A stretch of DNA of 34,059 nt from assembly GCA_003559855.1 (NCBI GenBank), contig PWJZ01000101.1:1-34059 (forward strand), written 5' to 3'. Source of the stretch: Bacteroidales bacterium (GTDB lineage Bacteria; Bacteroidota; Bacteroidia; Bacteroidales; UBA7960). Position numbers and translations under genes: made by a program. Below are positions 1 to 6,757 of this stretch, in pieces (the stretch's first letter is position 1; each line of letters begins with the position of its first letter). Under the pieces are notes generated by a model that saw only the letters and a program-made list of their open reading frames with translations, was not told the DNA's origin and ran no database searches.

Positions 1-418
1 CAATCTCAGATTGATAGGCATTTTTGCCTTGTCCAAGCATAGTCACGGCATTCATAAGATACCTGTACTTTGTAGAGATCAATTCAGCTATCTTTAAAGT
101 TATTGAAACCCTTTCAATCCAGCTAATTGTAGCCCAATACTCATGAGCTTTCATAGCTGCTTCAATGGCCATGTTGACTTCCTTATCAGTAGCATTATGA
201 TAGGTTGCCAGGACATTATTATGATCATGCGGGCAAACAACTTTTCCGGTTTTGCCGGTATAAATTTCCTTGCCGCCAATTATCAGCGGGATCTCAATTT
301 GTTGTTTGCTGTGTTTGTTCAGTTCCTCATCCAATGCAATTCTTTCATCTGTTCCTTTGGAATAGGAATACACCGGTTCATTTGCCGGCCTTGCGAAATA
401 AAATTGTGCGTTGTTCAT
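1..418 (-). CDS. pruA: 1-pyrroline-5-carboxylate dehydrogenase, N-terminal part (cut by window edge)
   Basis: Reading the minus strand from an ATG at 416-418 gives 139 open codons to the window edge, beginning MNNAQFYFARPANEPVYSYS. The segment contains IPLIIGGKEIYTGKTGKVV, then an aldehyde-dehydrogenase-like stretch (AIEAAMKAHEYWATISWIER). This pattern is typical of the N-terminal NAD-binding region of the long (about 540 aa) L-glutamate gamma-semialdehyde dehydrogenases of Bacteroidota. The enzyme oxidises glutamate semialdehyde/P5C to glutamate with NAD in proline catabolism. The catalytic Cys and Glu lie outside the window, so activity cannot be judged. The gene follows the ArsR gene on the same strand after 109 nt, with no clear Shine-Dalgarno sequence. 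Family call from recalled conserved sequence; fairly sure. Confidence 0.8.
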   Translation of the reverse strand, partial: MNNAQFYFARPANEPVYSYSKGTDERIALDEELNKHSKQQIEIPLIIGGKEIYTGKTGKVVCPHDHNNVLATYHNATDKEVNMAIEAAMKAHEYWATISWIERVSITLKIAELISTKYRYLMNAVTMLGQGKNAYQSEI

Positions 419-527
419 AGTTCTAGTTGGTTTTTAGCATTTATAAATCCATACTCCACAAAAACCTTTTCATATAAGGTCGCCATTCTTTTAATTAATC
501 AGGTCTGTTTCAAACCTCCACATTCAG

Positions 528-860
528 CTATTCACATTTTATATTGGTATCCATCTTATTTAAAAATTCATTAACTTCCAATTTCAACTTATTTATAGCT
601 TTTTGATTCAGACAATAATTTGTTTTAACACCTTCGACCGTTCCACGTATAAGCCCCGCTTTTTTTAGCTCTTTTAAATGCTGATTCACAGTAGTTCGGC
701 TTAAAGGCAATTCCTCGGCAATATCGCCGGTAATACAAGTCTTAATTTCAGCCAGGTGCTCCAGTATTGCGAGCCTGGCAGGATGTGCTAAAGCTTTAAA
801 CAAAGAAGCACGAGTATACAATTCCTTGTCAAAAGACTTATTTTTAATATTTGAAGCCAT
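528..860 (-). CDS. ArsR-family winged-helix transcriptional repressor (locus A)
   Basis: 110 aa, the usual length for ArsR/SmtB repressors, with an ATG start at 860. It shows the family pattern: FKALAHPARLAILEHL (helix 2), CITGDIAEEL, recognition helix LSRTTVNQHLKELKKAGLI, then the wing with GTVEGVKTNYCLN. The alpha-3 region, where ArsR/SmtB sensors place metal or thiol ligands, has only one Cys (C42); two further Cys lie at the C-terminal side (YC near residue 87, KCE at the end). It therefore lacks the canonical CxC site, and its inducer cannot be read from sequence. It lies 61 nt after the Cys-rich zinc-ribbon gene and is probably co-transcribed with it from a promoter overlapping the palindromes at 1497-1544. 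Two direct copies of TTCGATAA (862-869, 877-884) sit just upstream of its start; their role is unknown. Confidence 0.88.
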   Translation of the reverse strand: MASNIKNKSFDKELYTRASLFKALAHPARLAILEHLAEIKTCITGDIAEELPLSRTTVNQHLKELKKAGLIRGTVEGVKTNYCLNQKAINKLKLEVNEFLNKMDTNIKCE

Positions 861-921
861 ATTCGATAAATTTTGTTTCGATAATCATTTAAATTTATAT
901 TAAATCATAGGCTCTCCTGTT

Positions 922-1161
922 TTACAGACTGCAACAGCCACTACCGGGGCAACATCCGGGAGGAAATTCACCGGAAGAAGATTGTTCCTTTTTGCCCGGT
1001 TTTGGCGTTGGTTTTTCTGAACATTCAGCTTCACAGCCTGGACAAAATGCAATATACTTCCAGCAATATCCGTATACCGGATCTTTGTATTCTTTTTTTT
1101 GTGGATCAGTAATTTCAAAATCCCGATTACAATTTTTACAATAAAATATGCTCATGTTCAT
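922..1161 (-). CDS. Small Cys-rich zinc-ribbon protein (locus A)
   Basis: 79 aa from ATG 1161, or 77 aa from a second ATG at 1155. The N-terminal half has two CxxC knuckles (C8/C11 and C40/C43), extra Cys at 33 and 47, then a Lys/Pro-rich linker and a tail with two CC pairs (C70-C71, C76-C77: GCCPGSGCC). The paired CxxC motifs predict one zinc ribbon; the CC tail could bind a second metal or sense thiols. No catalytic domain, signal peptide or membrane segment is visible. The gene directly precedes the ArsR gene. A competing reading frame at 900-1118 lacks this ordered Cys pattern and was rejected. I do not recognise a named family; a role in metal handling or as a partner of the ArsR regulator is inference only. 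Confidence 0.7.
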   Translation of the reverse strand: MNMSIFYCKNCNRDFEITDPQKKEYKDPVYGYCWKYIAFCPGCEAECSEKPTPKPGKKEQSSSGEFPPGCCPGSGCCSL

Positions 1162-1496
1162 AAATTTTATGTTACTAATTTTTTCTTACTCTCACCCAAT
1201 TATTCACAAGCATCTGATACACTTCGCTACGAAATAAGAGTAGATTAAAGTGTTAAACCCGGAAATTCTCCAATTTAAAGTCCATTTACCCTGTTTTATT
1301 ACACCCATTCTGCATAGCAATAGCACTATTATCCTTACTCCTTCTACATTTTGGAAAGATTAACCTTCTTCATCCAAACCTCTCAAATTTGGAGTAATTA
1401 AACTTTCTTCACCTCAAAACCTCTCCGGTTTGGAGAATTTAAACTCTCCCACAGTTATCCCCTCTCCGGTTTGGAGAGGGTTAGGGTGAGGAAAAT
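1162..1496. other. Long leader/intergenic stretch with degenerate hairpin repeats
   Basis: Between the locus A operator/promoter and the first gene lies about 335 nt with no credible ORF. Its distal third holds repeated CTCTCC..TTTGGAG units (see the repeat entry at 1374-1491). The remainder is AT-rich and shows no promoter of the TAnnTTTG type closer to the gene. If the promoter at 1503-1510 is the one used, all of this would be 5' leader. Confidence 0.5.
1374..1491. repeat. Three degenerate CTCTCC/TTTGGAG hairpin repeats
   Basis: Three related inverted-repeat units follow each other: around 1374-1394 (CCAAA...TTTGG), 1420-1436 (TCTCC-GGTTT-GGAGA) and 1460-1480 (CCCTCTCC-GGTTT-GGAGAGGG, a perfect 8-bp stem with a 5-nt loop). 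The last is followed by TTAGGGTGAGG. The shared core and graded decay suggest repeated copies of a small intergenic element, like the palindromic repeats common in Bacteroidota intergenic DNA. The comparison to other genomes is from memory and not tested here. Confidence 0.6.
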
Positions 1497-1544
1497 ATGA
1501 CGCAAATATACGTCATATTTTTTAACTGACGTAATTTTACGTCA
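1497..1544 (-). promoter_or_regulatory. Tandem palindromes around a -7 box: probable ArsR operator of locus A
   Basis: Two inverted repeats lie side by side. The first is ATGACG-N8-CGTCAT at 1497-1516, and its 8-nt centre (1503-1510) reads TATATTTG on the minus strand, a match to the Bacteroidota -7 consensus TAnnTTTG. The second, TGACGTAA-TT-TTACGTCA (1527-1544), has perfect 8-bp arms and lies where the -33 box would be. A repressor bound here would cover the promoter. No good TTTG -33 element is seen at the ideal spacing. Only minus-strand genes lie on either side, so the site is assigned to the zinc-ribbon/ArsR unit. The palindromes are seen directly; the bound protein is inferred. Confidence 0.65.
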
Positions 1545-1600
1545 TAAATAATCAAAAAAATTATTGGTTAAACATATTCGTTCTAAAATAATTACTCTTT

Positions 1601-2725
1601 CTACTGCAATAATTCATTTTCGATATCATCATAGGCAGGAATATTACGATAGTGCCATTTCCCTAAAACTATTCCGTCTTTCATTAATACCAGCCCAGGG
1701 TTTGAACGTACTATGGTCTTCAGCTCTCGTTCATCGCTTTGGTAAAAATCGTAAGGTGTTTGGTATTCATGACGGAAAGAGTCTGTTTCTTCAAAAGAGC
1801 TGCTTGTAAGCACAATAAACGAGTAACTATCTTCAATTGCATTATTTGCAATGTCATTGATCTTTTCTGTAAACGCTTTAGTGTTGGTTGTGCCAAGGTC
1901 GTAAGCAACAACTATAAACTGGTAATCAGGGTTTCCAATAAACTTTTCGGTATAGTCAATTTCATATTCGTCACGAATATCAAAATTTTCAATAGGTGAT
2001 GGTATGTGTTCTCTGATTACAATCTCTTTTCTGTCAACATATTCCCATCCCTCTTCAGCAGAAGGCAAATCATCCATTTCAAATTCTTTCATTTCACCGG
2101 TTTTGGTGTTTTCATAAACAAAAACAAACTCAGATTCTCCTTCTTGTACAGGTTTTAGCTGTTGCGTAATATCATTGCCTACCTTCCACGGCCTGAAATC
2201 CATAACAGGAAGGTTTCGCAAGCAAAAAATCGATAACCATACGGCAAGAATTGTAAAGCCGCCAACCAGCCACCAATCTTTTTTATGAGACCATAATGGC
2301 TGTATTTTATCTTTTTGTATAAAAATCAAGATCGTAGCAGCAAGCAGAATCAGGTTTTTATAAAATGTTTCCCAGTTTGTAATTACCCATGCATCCCCAA
2401 AACATCCACAGTGGGGTACTGCATCGGTAATAGCAATATAAAGTGTAAGTGGGGTAAAGAAGATCATGAATAATAAACCTGCCCAGGCGCTTAAATGCAT
2501 CTTAAGCCCAAGCAAAATGGCAATACCCACAACAAATTCCAAAGTGTTCAATATTATTGCCAAAGGTAATGATAACGGCATTAGCCAGTCCATTCCGAAA
2601 GCAACAAAATAATCATCAAAGATATAAACGCTTCCCAGGGGATCTATGGCTTTAGTGAATCCGGCAAATATAAAAGCTACACCAAATACAATTCGTGCAA
2701 CCCAGGTCAATATTTTTATAGTCAT
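1601..2725 (-). CDS. BT_3928-family DoxX/MauE-like inner-membrane protein with C-terminal thioredoxin-like region
   Basis: 374 aa. The N-terminal part (about 5-135) is a four-helix DoxX/MauE-type membrane domain beginning IKILTWVARIVFGVAFIFAG and carrying HCGCFGD, the typical CGCFG loop of MauE/DoxX proteins. A further membrane helix follows near 150-170. The rest (about 175-374) is soluble and probably extracytoplasmic, ending in a thioredoxin-fold-like segment (YQFIVVAYDLG... LVLMKDGIVLGKWHYRNIP). The place where a CxxC would be expected reads DLGTTNTKA, so it is unlikely to be an active disulfide reductase. Such proteins are widespread in Bacteroidota and poorly characterised. It starts 32 nt after the DUF1573 gene and is the last gene of the ArsR-DUF1573-DoxX operon. 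Quinone- or disulfide-linked redox work is inference from MauE/DoxD relatives. Confidence 0.82.
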   Translation of the reverse strand: MTIKILTWVARIVFGVAFIFAGFTKAIDPLGSVYIFDDYFVAFGMDWLMPLSLPLAIILNTLEFVVGIAILLGLKMHLSAWAGLLFMIFFTPLTLYIAITDAVPHCGCFGDAWVITNWETFYKNLILLAATILIFIQKDKIQPLWSHKKDWWLVGGFTILAVWLSIFCLRNLPVMDFRPWKVGNDITQQLKPVQEGESEFVFVYENTKTGEMKEFEMDDLPSAEEGWEYVDRKEIVIREHIPSPIENFDIRDEYEIDYTEKFIGNPDYQFIVVAYDLGTTNTKAFTEKINDIANNAIEDSYSFIVLTSSSFEETDSFRHEYQTPYDFYQSDERELKTIVRSNPGLVLMKDGIVLGKWHYRNIPAYDDIENELLQ

Positions 2726-2757
2726 ACTAACAAAAGATTTTTATTAATTTAATATTG

Positions 2758-3177
2758 TTATTTTTCTTCAACTCTGCCACCTATTCTGAGCAATTTTCGC
2801 CCGGCAGAATCATTAGACATAACTAACACTGAACGATTAATGTTGTGTGGGCGTGGTGCAACCCGGAAAAATACTTCGATAACTCCGATATCGCCCGGAT
2901 TTACAGGCTCTTCGGTATAACTCCTCACTTGTGTACCACAACATGCTCTTACCGTTGACAGAATAAGAGGCTTATTGCCCTTGTTTTCAAATTCAATTTC
3001 TAAATTGACCTCTTCTATAGCATCAATATGCATAGTACCCAGATCAATGCGATTGTTTTCTGCTTTGAACTCAAACTTGGGACCATCTGCTTTATCTTGT
3101 CCTTCTTGAGCAAATGCACCCATTATAGAAAACGACCCTATTAATATCACGCTTAATAAACTGAACAAATTTTTCAT
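2758..3177 (-). CDS. Exported DUF1573 protein (locus B)
   Basis: 139 aa from the ATG at 3177, which places a clean signal peptide at the N-terminus (MKNLFSLLSVILIGSFSIMG, cleavage near AFA-QE). An in-frame TTG at 3228 would add 17 residues in front of it and overlap the ArsR stop, so it is rejected. The mature part fits DUF1573: a beta-sandwich pattern with FEFKAENNRIDLGTM, IEFENKGNKPLIL, a Cys motif, PVNPGDIGVIEVFF and VLVMSNDSAGRKLLRIGG. The family's usual SCGCT motif is here RACCGTQ, leaving two adjacent Cys. It probably sits in the periplasm. It lies 43 nt after the ArsR gene and 32 nt before the DoxX gene; the three are very probably one operon. The molecular function of DUF1573 is not established. 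Confidence 0.82.
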   Translation of the reverse strand: MKNLFSLLSVILIGSFSIMGAFAQEGQDKADGPKFEFKAENNRIDLGTMHIDAIEEVNLEIEFENKGNKPLILSTVRACCGTQVRSYTEEPVNPGDIGVIEVFFRVAPRPHNINRSVLVMSNDSAGRKLLRIGGRVEEK

Positions 3178-3220
3178 TTTTATAACATTTTTAAGTTTAA
3201 TAATATATTGGTTTTCAAGG

Positions 3221-3586
3221 CTATTCAATATCTTTATTATTTTCAGCTAATTTAATATCACAAATATCTCCTTCTTCAACAGGAAGTTCTCCAAAAAATT
3301 CCCTGAATAAATAACCTGCTTTTCCCCAGTTCACACGGTTAATACAATATTTTATAAACGGCCCTTCTGTTATGCCCTGTATCAATCCCGCATATTTGAG
3401 CTCTTTCAGGTGCTGCGATACGGTAGAAGGTGCAATTTTCAGCTCTTTTACGATATCACAACTGTAACAACAGGTATTCATTCCTGACAATTTCTTAATA
3501 ATATAAACCCTGACAGGATGACTCAATGCCTTGGCAAATTTTGATATACGGATAATATCATTGCTGTATTGGAATTTTTCAGACAT
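3221..3586 (-). CDS. ArsR-family repressor with CCxxC thiol site (locus B)
   Basis: 121 aa, ATG at 3586. It has the ArsR/SmtB fold pattern: AKALSHPVRVYIIKKL, the recognition helix APSTVSQHLKELKYAGLIQG and a wing (TEGPFIKYCIN). At the start of helix 3 it has TCCYSCDIV (C39, C40, C43), the position of the CxC metal site in ArsR/CadC/SmtB-type sensors. Further Cys lie in the wing and near the C-terminus (GDICDIK). A thiolate metal(loid) sensor or a persulfide/redox sensor would both fit. It is clearly a paralogue-level relative of the locus A ArsR but has diverged strongly. First gene of the operon with the DUF1573 and DoxX genes; probably autoregulated through the palindrome at 3628-3651. Confidence 0.88.
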   Translation of the reverse strand: MSEKFQYSNDIIRISKFAKALSHPVRVYIIKKLSGMNTCCYSCDIVKELKIAPSTVSQHLKELKYAGLIQGITEGPFIKYCINRVNWGKAGYLFREFFGELPVEEGDICDIKLAENNKDIE

Positions 3587-3606
3587 ATTCTTAGATTTGT
3601 TAACGA

Positions 3607-3651
3607 CAAAATTACAAAATCATTTCGTTATTTCGCAAAATTACGAAATAA
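3607..3651 (-). promoter_or_regulatory. Promoter(s) and ArsR-type palindromic operator of locus B
   Basis: An inverted repeat TTATTTCG-N8-CGAAATAA occupies 3628-3651. Its 8-nt centre (3636-3643) reads TAATTTTG on the minus strand, a TAnnTTTG -7 box. A second TAATTTTG lies at 3607-3614, and for this one the TTTTG at 3636-3640 could serve as a -33 element with about 21 nt spacing. Either way the palindrome overlaps essential promoter bases and sits 42 nt upstream of the ArsR start codon. The arrangement, six-base arms ending in CG around an 8-nt -7 box, matches that at 1497-1516. Which -7 box is used cannot be decided by eye. Confidence 0.68.
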
Positions 3652-3851
3652 TATTTTATTAGAAACAGTGTTTTCACCAAAAAATTTATGACACAATCCG
3701 TATTTTTACTCAAAAACACGCCAATCAGATTATGGGTAAAACATAATTTCCAATAACCATGGTAGCCGGCATATGTTTTTTTTTTTAAAAAAGATGTGGC
3801 TTATTAATAAAAAAGTGTTGGAGAAATTATTTACCGATATTGCCCGTAGCA
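3652..3851. other. Gene-free AT-rich stretch
   Basis: Together with the operator this makes a gap of about 300 nt between the ArsR gene and the glycosyltransferase gene. It contains a run of T around 3777-3786 followed by a run of A, no credible ORF, and no recognised element beyond the operator on one side and the hairpin on the other. Confidence 0.4.
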
Positions 3852-3884
3852 TTTAAAACAAAAGCTTTTTTGGCTTTGTTTAAA
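3852..3884 (-). terminator. Possible terminator hairpin after the GT2 gene
   Basis: TTTAAAACAAAAGC (3852-3865) and GCTTTGTTTAAA (3873-3884) form a nearly complete stem with a T-rich 7-nt loop, beginning 4 nt after the stop of the minus-strand glycosyltransferase gene. The stem is AT-rich and the T-tract after it is short, so this is a weak Rho-independent terminator at best. Confidence 0.4.
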
Positions 3885-3888
3885 AACT

Positions 3889-4785
3889 TCATTGTGAATC
3901 TATTTTGCAGATATAGGCTAGCTTATACAGATCTAATATCCACAGTTTAGGATTAGATCCCAATAGATTTTTTTGCATTAAGCCATTAAACATATTATAG
4001 AAAAAACGCATAAAAAACGAAAGATTCCATCGCTTAATCTTGCGGAAAGTGTTTAATAAACTTACCATTTCAGCAAGATCCGGGTCATAACCGGAAATTT
4101 CATATATATGCAATAAATTATTTATTGCTTCTTTTGTTTTAGCCAAATAGACTTGTGAAGGTTCCAGGCCGACATGTATCAAAGGATTGTCTATATGAAT
4201 TACCCGTACTTTGTTCTTTTTAAGTTGATAACCGAAATAAGTATCTTCATGACCATAGCCTGTAATTGCCTCATTTAACCAAAACTTCTTAAATAAGTCT
4301 TTGCTGATCAAAAAATTGTTGGTCATAAAAGAATTATTAGGGTTTTTTTCTCTCAGCGAAGCCGGATTTTCTTCTCTTTTTGTTCCATAGCGCCATCTAA
4401 GCCTGAAGCATTCATTTCCGGGGGTTGGATAGTGAGTTCTTCCTCCGCAAACAATAATACTGCCTTTGCAATAGGAAATATATCGCATGAGGTAATCATC
4501 ATCGGGTGTCATCGAATCACAATCCATAAAAAGCAGATACGGGTAACCGGCTTTTTCGGCAAGGTAATTCCTGATCTTTGCGCGTCCTATGTTTTTATCA
4601 AGTTGAAGGTACTTGACATGTTCGAGGCTATCCAATGGCTGATTGACTGTTTTATAATGATCATCCGAATCATCGTCTGCCAGCAATATCTCAAACGCAA
4701 CGCCCAGGGTTTTACCCTGTTTGTGAAGAGAGCTTACCAGGGGCTTTAAATTAAAATTATAAACAGGAATACAAACAGACAACAT
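3889..4785 (-). CDS. GT2-family glycosyltransferase
   Basis: 298 aa. It starts with the GT-A signature MLSVCIPVYNFN, followed by an acidic ADDDSDD stretch, NIGRAKIRN, and the metal-binding FMDCDSMTPDDD (DxD equivalent DCD near residue 93). Further along GYGHEDTYFGYQLKK gives the GHED motif shared with the galactosyltransferase C-terminal region (Glyco_transf_7C type). There is no membrane segment apart from hydrophobic patches near the C-terminus. Donor and acceptor sugars cannot be told. It lies 23 nt after ispG and probably reads through from it, although function links it rather to the wza-wzc-wecA polysaccharide genes further upstream on the same strand. Confidence 0.85.
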   Translation of the reverse strand: MLSVCIPVYNFNLKPLVSSLHKQGKTLGVAFEILLADDDSDDHYKTVNQPLDSLEHVKYLQLDKNIGRAKIRNYLAEKAGYPYLLFMDCDSMTPDDDYLMRYISYCKGSIIVCGGRTHYPTPGNECFRLRWRYGTKREENPASLREKNPNNSFMTNNFLISKDLFKKFWLNEAITGYGHEDTYFGYQLKKNKVRVIHIDNPLIHVGLEPSQVYLAKTKEAINNLLHIYEISGYDPDLAEMVSLLNTFRKIKRWNLSFFMRFFYNMFNGLMQKNLLGSNPKLWILDLYKLAYICKIDSQ

Positions 4786-4808
4786 TTGTGTAGTTCTATG
4801 GTTTTAAG

Positions 4809-6674
4809 TTAATTTTTCTTCAATGCTTCCGACTTCTCAATAAGGTTCACAAGTTCTGAAACTGCTCTTTGTGGTTCAATATTTTTTTTCATTATTTGTT
4901 GTTTTTTATAAAGATGAATTTCCCCTTTCCCGGCGCCAACCAGACCGTAATCTGCATCAGCCATTTCGCCGGGTCCGTTGACGGCACAACCCATAACTGC
5001 AATTTTCAAACCCCTGAAATGTTGCGTATTTCTTTTTACTTCTTCGGCTATTTGTTGTAAATCAAAAGGTGTCCTGGCACATGTCGGACATGATATATAT
5101 CGGTTGGTCGTGATACGTTTTCCCGCAGCCTGAAAAAGTGAATATGCAAGCATAGTATTTTCATGGTATTTATTGGCATCATCCGAATCTAACCACAAGC
5201 CGTTAATTATTCCTTCAGCCACCAGGTAACCCGGCTTCTTTGACAGCTCCACCAACAGCTCTTGGCGATCATCCAAATCTGAACTGTATTTGAGTATAAC
5301 AGGAACAGGACCATGTGTAACCACACGGTTTAAAAATGCAATTATGTTCCTGACGGACGTTCCAAAACTTGTTTCAAGAATTATTATATTTCCCTTTACC
5401 GACGATACCGATTTAATATCTTTTTTAGAAATATCCGTTGTTTTAACATGAAAAAATTTCAATTCTGATTTAATATTTTTGGCTTCTTTAAGATCTTGTA
5501 TGTTTATAAGGGGATATATGCCGTCATTACTTTGTTTTTTCCATAGTGAATAAGGTAAAATAATTTTTTGAGTGGTCTTTTCAACCTGTTTTTCACAATA
5601 TATAAAATCGGGTGGCAGAAAGCCCTGTGTTTTGTACTCATTTTCTTTTTCGTAACGCCTATTTGTATTGTTACGCGCTGAAATCACGACAGGGTATTCG
5701 AATGGAACGTTTGGCAGCTTTTTTTGTAATTTGGTGGTAATCATGAATTTTTCCGTTTCAGGGAAATAGCTTTTTTCATTTTCGCTGATCATATAGCTTT
5801 TTTCAAATCCTTTTACGATCTTCCCTGCAAAATGCATTTCTTTTTCAGGCGGTTCGGAGAGGCTTATTCTGATGGTATCTCCGATACCGTCGTTAAGCAG
5901 TGAACAGATGCCGACGGCCGACCTTATTCTTCCTTCGTCCGACGAGCCGGCTTCAGTTACTCCCAAATGCATCGGATATTTCACCTTTCGTTTCATCAAG
6001 GCATCAGCCATTTTCCTGCAAGCATCGATCATAATCAATGGATCACTTGATTTCAGAGAGATTACCGTATTATAGAATCCGTGATCCTCGAATATTTTTA
6101 TATACTCCAAGGTAGCCTGTACCATACCTTCGGCGGTATTGCCGTACCGGTACAATATCCGGGGTGAAAGCGAACCGTGATTAGTGCCTATTCTTATGAC
6201 CGTTCCATACTCCCTGCAAACAACAAGCAACTGCGATATATTTTCGTGGATCTGCTCCAGTTCCCTGTTATAATCGTCTTTACCGGTTATCTGCCTTTCA
6301 AAGGATGGTGCACTGCCGTAATTGCCCGGATTTATCCTGATCTTTTCAGCTATACGTGCCGCTATGAGAGCTACTCCGGGATTGTAATGAATATCGGCTA
6401 TCAATGGAGTGTTATGCCCTGTCACCCGAATATGTTTTTTTATCTCACCAAGGTTTTCAGCACTTTTTTTGTTTGGAACGGAAATACGTACAAAATCAGC
6501 ACCTGCTTCAATGATACGAAGGCTCTGCTCAACAGTGTCATCTATTTTTAACGTAGATGTATTGGTCATGGATTGCAGCCTTATGGGATGCTTGCCGCCC
6601 AAACCCACATCGCCAATATTAACTGACTTCGAAGGAAAACGACCTTGCCAGATTTTTGCAATTATACTATCCAT
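4809..6674 (-). CDS. ispG: 4-hydroxy-3-methylbut-2-enyl diphosphate synthase, long form
   Basis: 621 aa. IspG (GcpE) converts 2-C-methyl-D-erythritol 2,4-cyclodiphosphate to HMBDP, the next-to-last step of the MEP isoprenoid pathway, using a [4Fe-4S] cluster. The N-terminal TIM barrel (about 1-290) begins with SVNIGDVGLGGKHPIRLQSMTN-type sequence and includes NPGN and TEAGSSDEGRI. The C-terminal cluster domain carries SCPTCARTPFDLQ (C529, C532) and MGCAVNGPGE (C563, E570), the expected ligands and catalytic Glu. Between them lies an insertion of about 200-250 residues, as in the three-domain IspG of plants, Chlamydia and Bacteroidota; E. coli IspG has about 370 aa. It lies 83 nt after wecA and is followed closely by a GT2 gene. 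Cytoplasmic. Very sure of the family. Confidence 0.96.
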   Translation of the reverse strand: MDSIIAKIWQGRFPSKSVNIGDVGLGGKHPIRLQSMTNTSTLKIDDTVEQSLRIIEAGADFVRISVPNKKSAENLGEIKKHIRVTGHNTPLIADIHYNPGVALIAARIAEKIRINPGNYGSAPSFERQITGKDDYNRELEQIHENISQLLVVCREYGTVIRIGTNHGSLSPRILYRYGNTAEGMVQATLEYIKIFEDHGFYNTVISLKSSDPLIMIDACRKMADALMKRKVKYPMHLGVTEAGSSDEGRIRSAVGICSLLNDGIGDTIRISLSEPPEKEMHFAGKIVKGFEKSYMISENEKSYFPETEKFMITTKLQKKLPNVPFEYPVVISARNNTNRRYEKENEYKTQGFLPPDFIYCEKQVEKTTQKIILPYSLWKKQSNDGIYPLINIQDLKEAKNIKSELKFFHVKTTDISKKDIKSVSSVKGNIIILETSFGTSVRNIIAFLNRVVTHGPVPVILKYSSDLDDRQELLVELSKKPGYLVAEGIINGLWLDSDDANKYHENTMLAYSLFQAAGKRITTNRYISCPTCARTPFDLQQIAEEVKRNTQHFRGLKIAVMGCAVNGPGEMADADYGLVGAGKGEIHLYKKQQIMKKNIEPQRAVSELVNLIEKSEALKKN

Positions 6675-6740
6675 TTTTAATGCTTAACAGACATTTTAAC
6701 TTGAAGCACATTTATCTGTTTACTAACAAACTGCAATTAA

Positions 6741-6748
6741 CAAAAGTA
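6741..6748 (-). promoter_or_regulatory. Possible -7 box for ispG
   Basis: On the minus strand this reads TACTTTTG, matching TAnnTTTG, in the short gap after wecA and about 67 nt upstream of the ispG start. No convincing TTTG -33 element lies 19-21 nt upstream, so this is a weak prediction; ispG may simply be transcribed from wecA. Confidence 0.35.
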
Positions 6749-6757
6749 CCAAAAAAA

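Noticed and set aside
143-574. Plus-strand ORF of 143 codons at the left end
   Set aside because: It lies antisense over the pruA 5' part and the end of the ArsR gene, both with clear family motifs; its translation has no recognisable pattern.
900-1118. Alternative minus-strand ORF overlapping the zinc-ribbon gene
   Set aside because: It is out of frame with the ordered CxxC motifs and has a composition typical of a shadow frame.
1374-1491. Repeat cluster as a CRISPR array
   Set aside because: Units are imperfect, palindromic, only three in number, have no regular unique spacers, and no cas genes are near.
3178-3228. TTG start 17 codons upstream for the DUF1573 gene
   Set aside because: It would put an unrelated segment ahead of a clear signal peptide and overlap the ArsR stop; ATG 3177 is far better.
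3777-3795. Run of T followed by run of A as a terminator or bent DNA
   Set aside because: No stem with meaningful G+C; simple AT-rich sequence is common in this genome.
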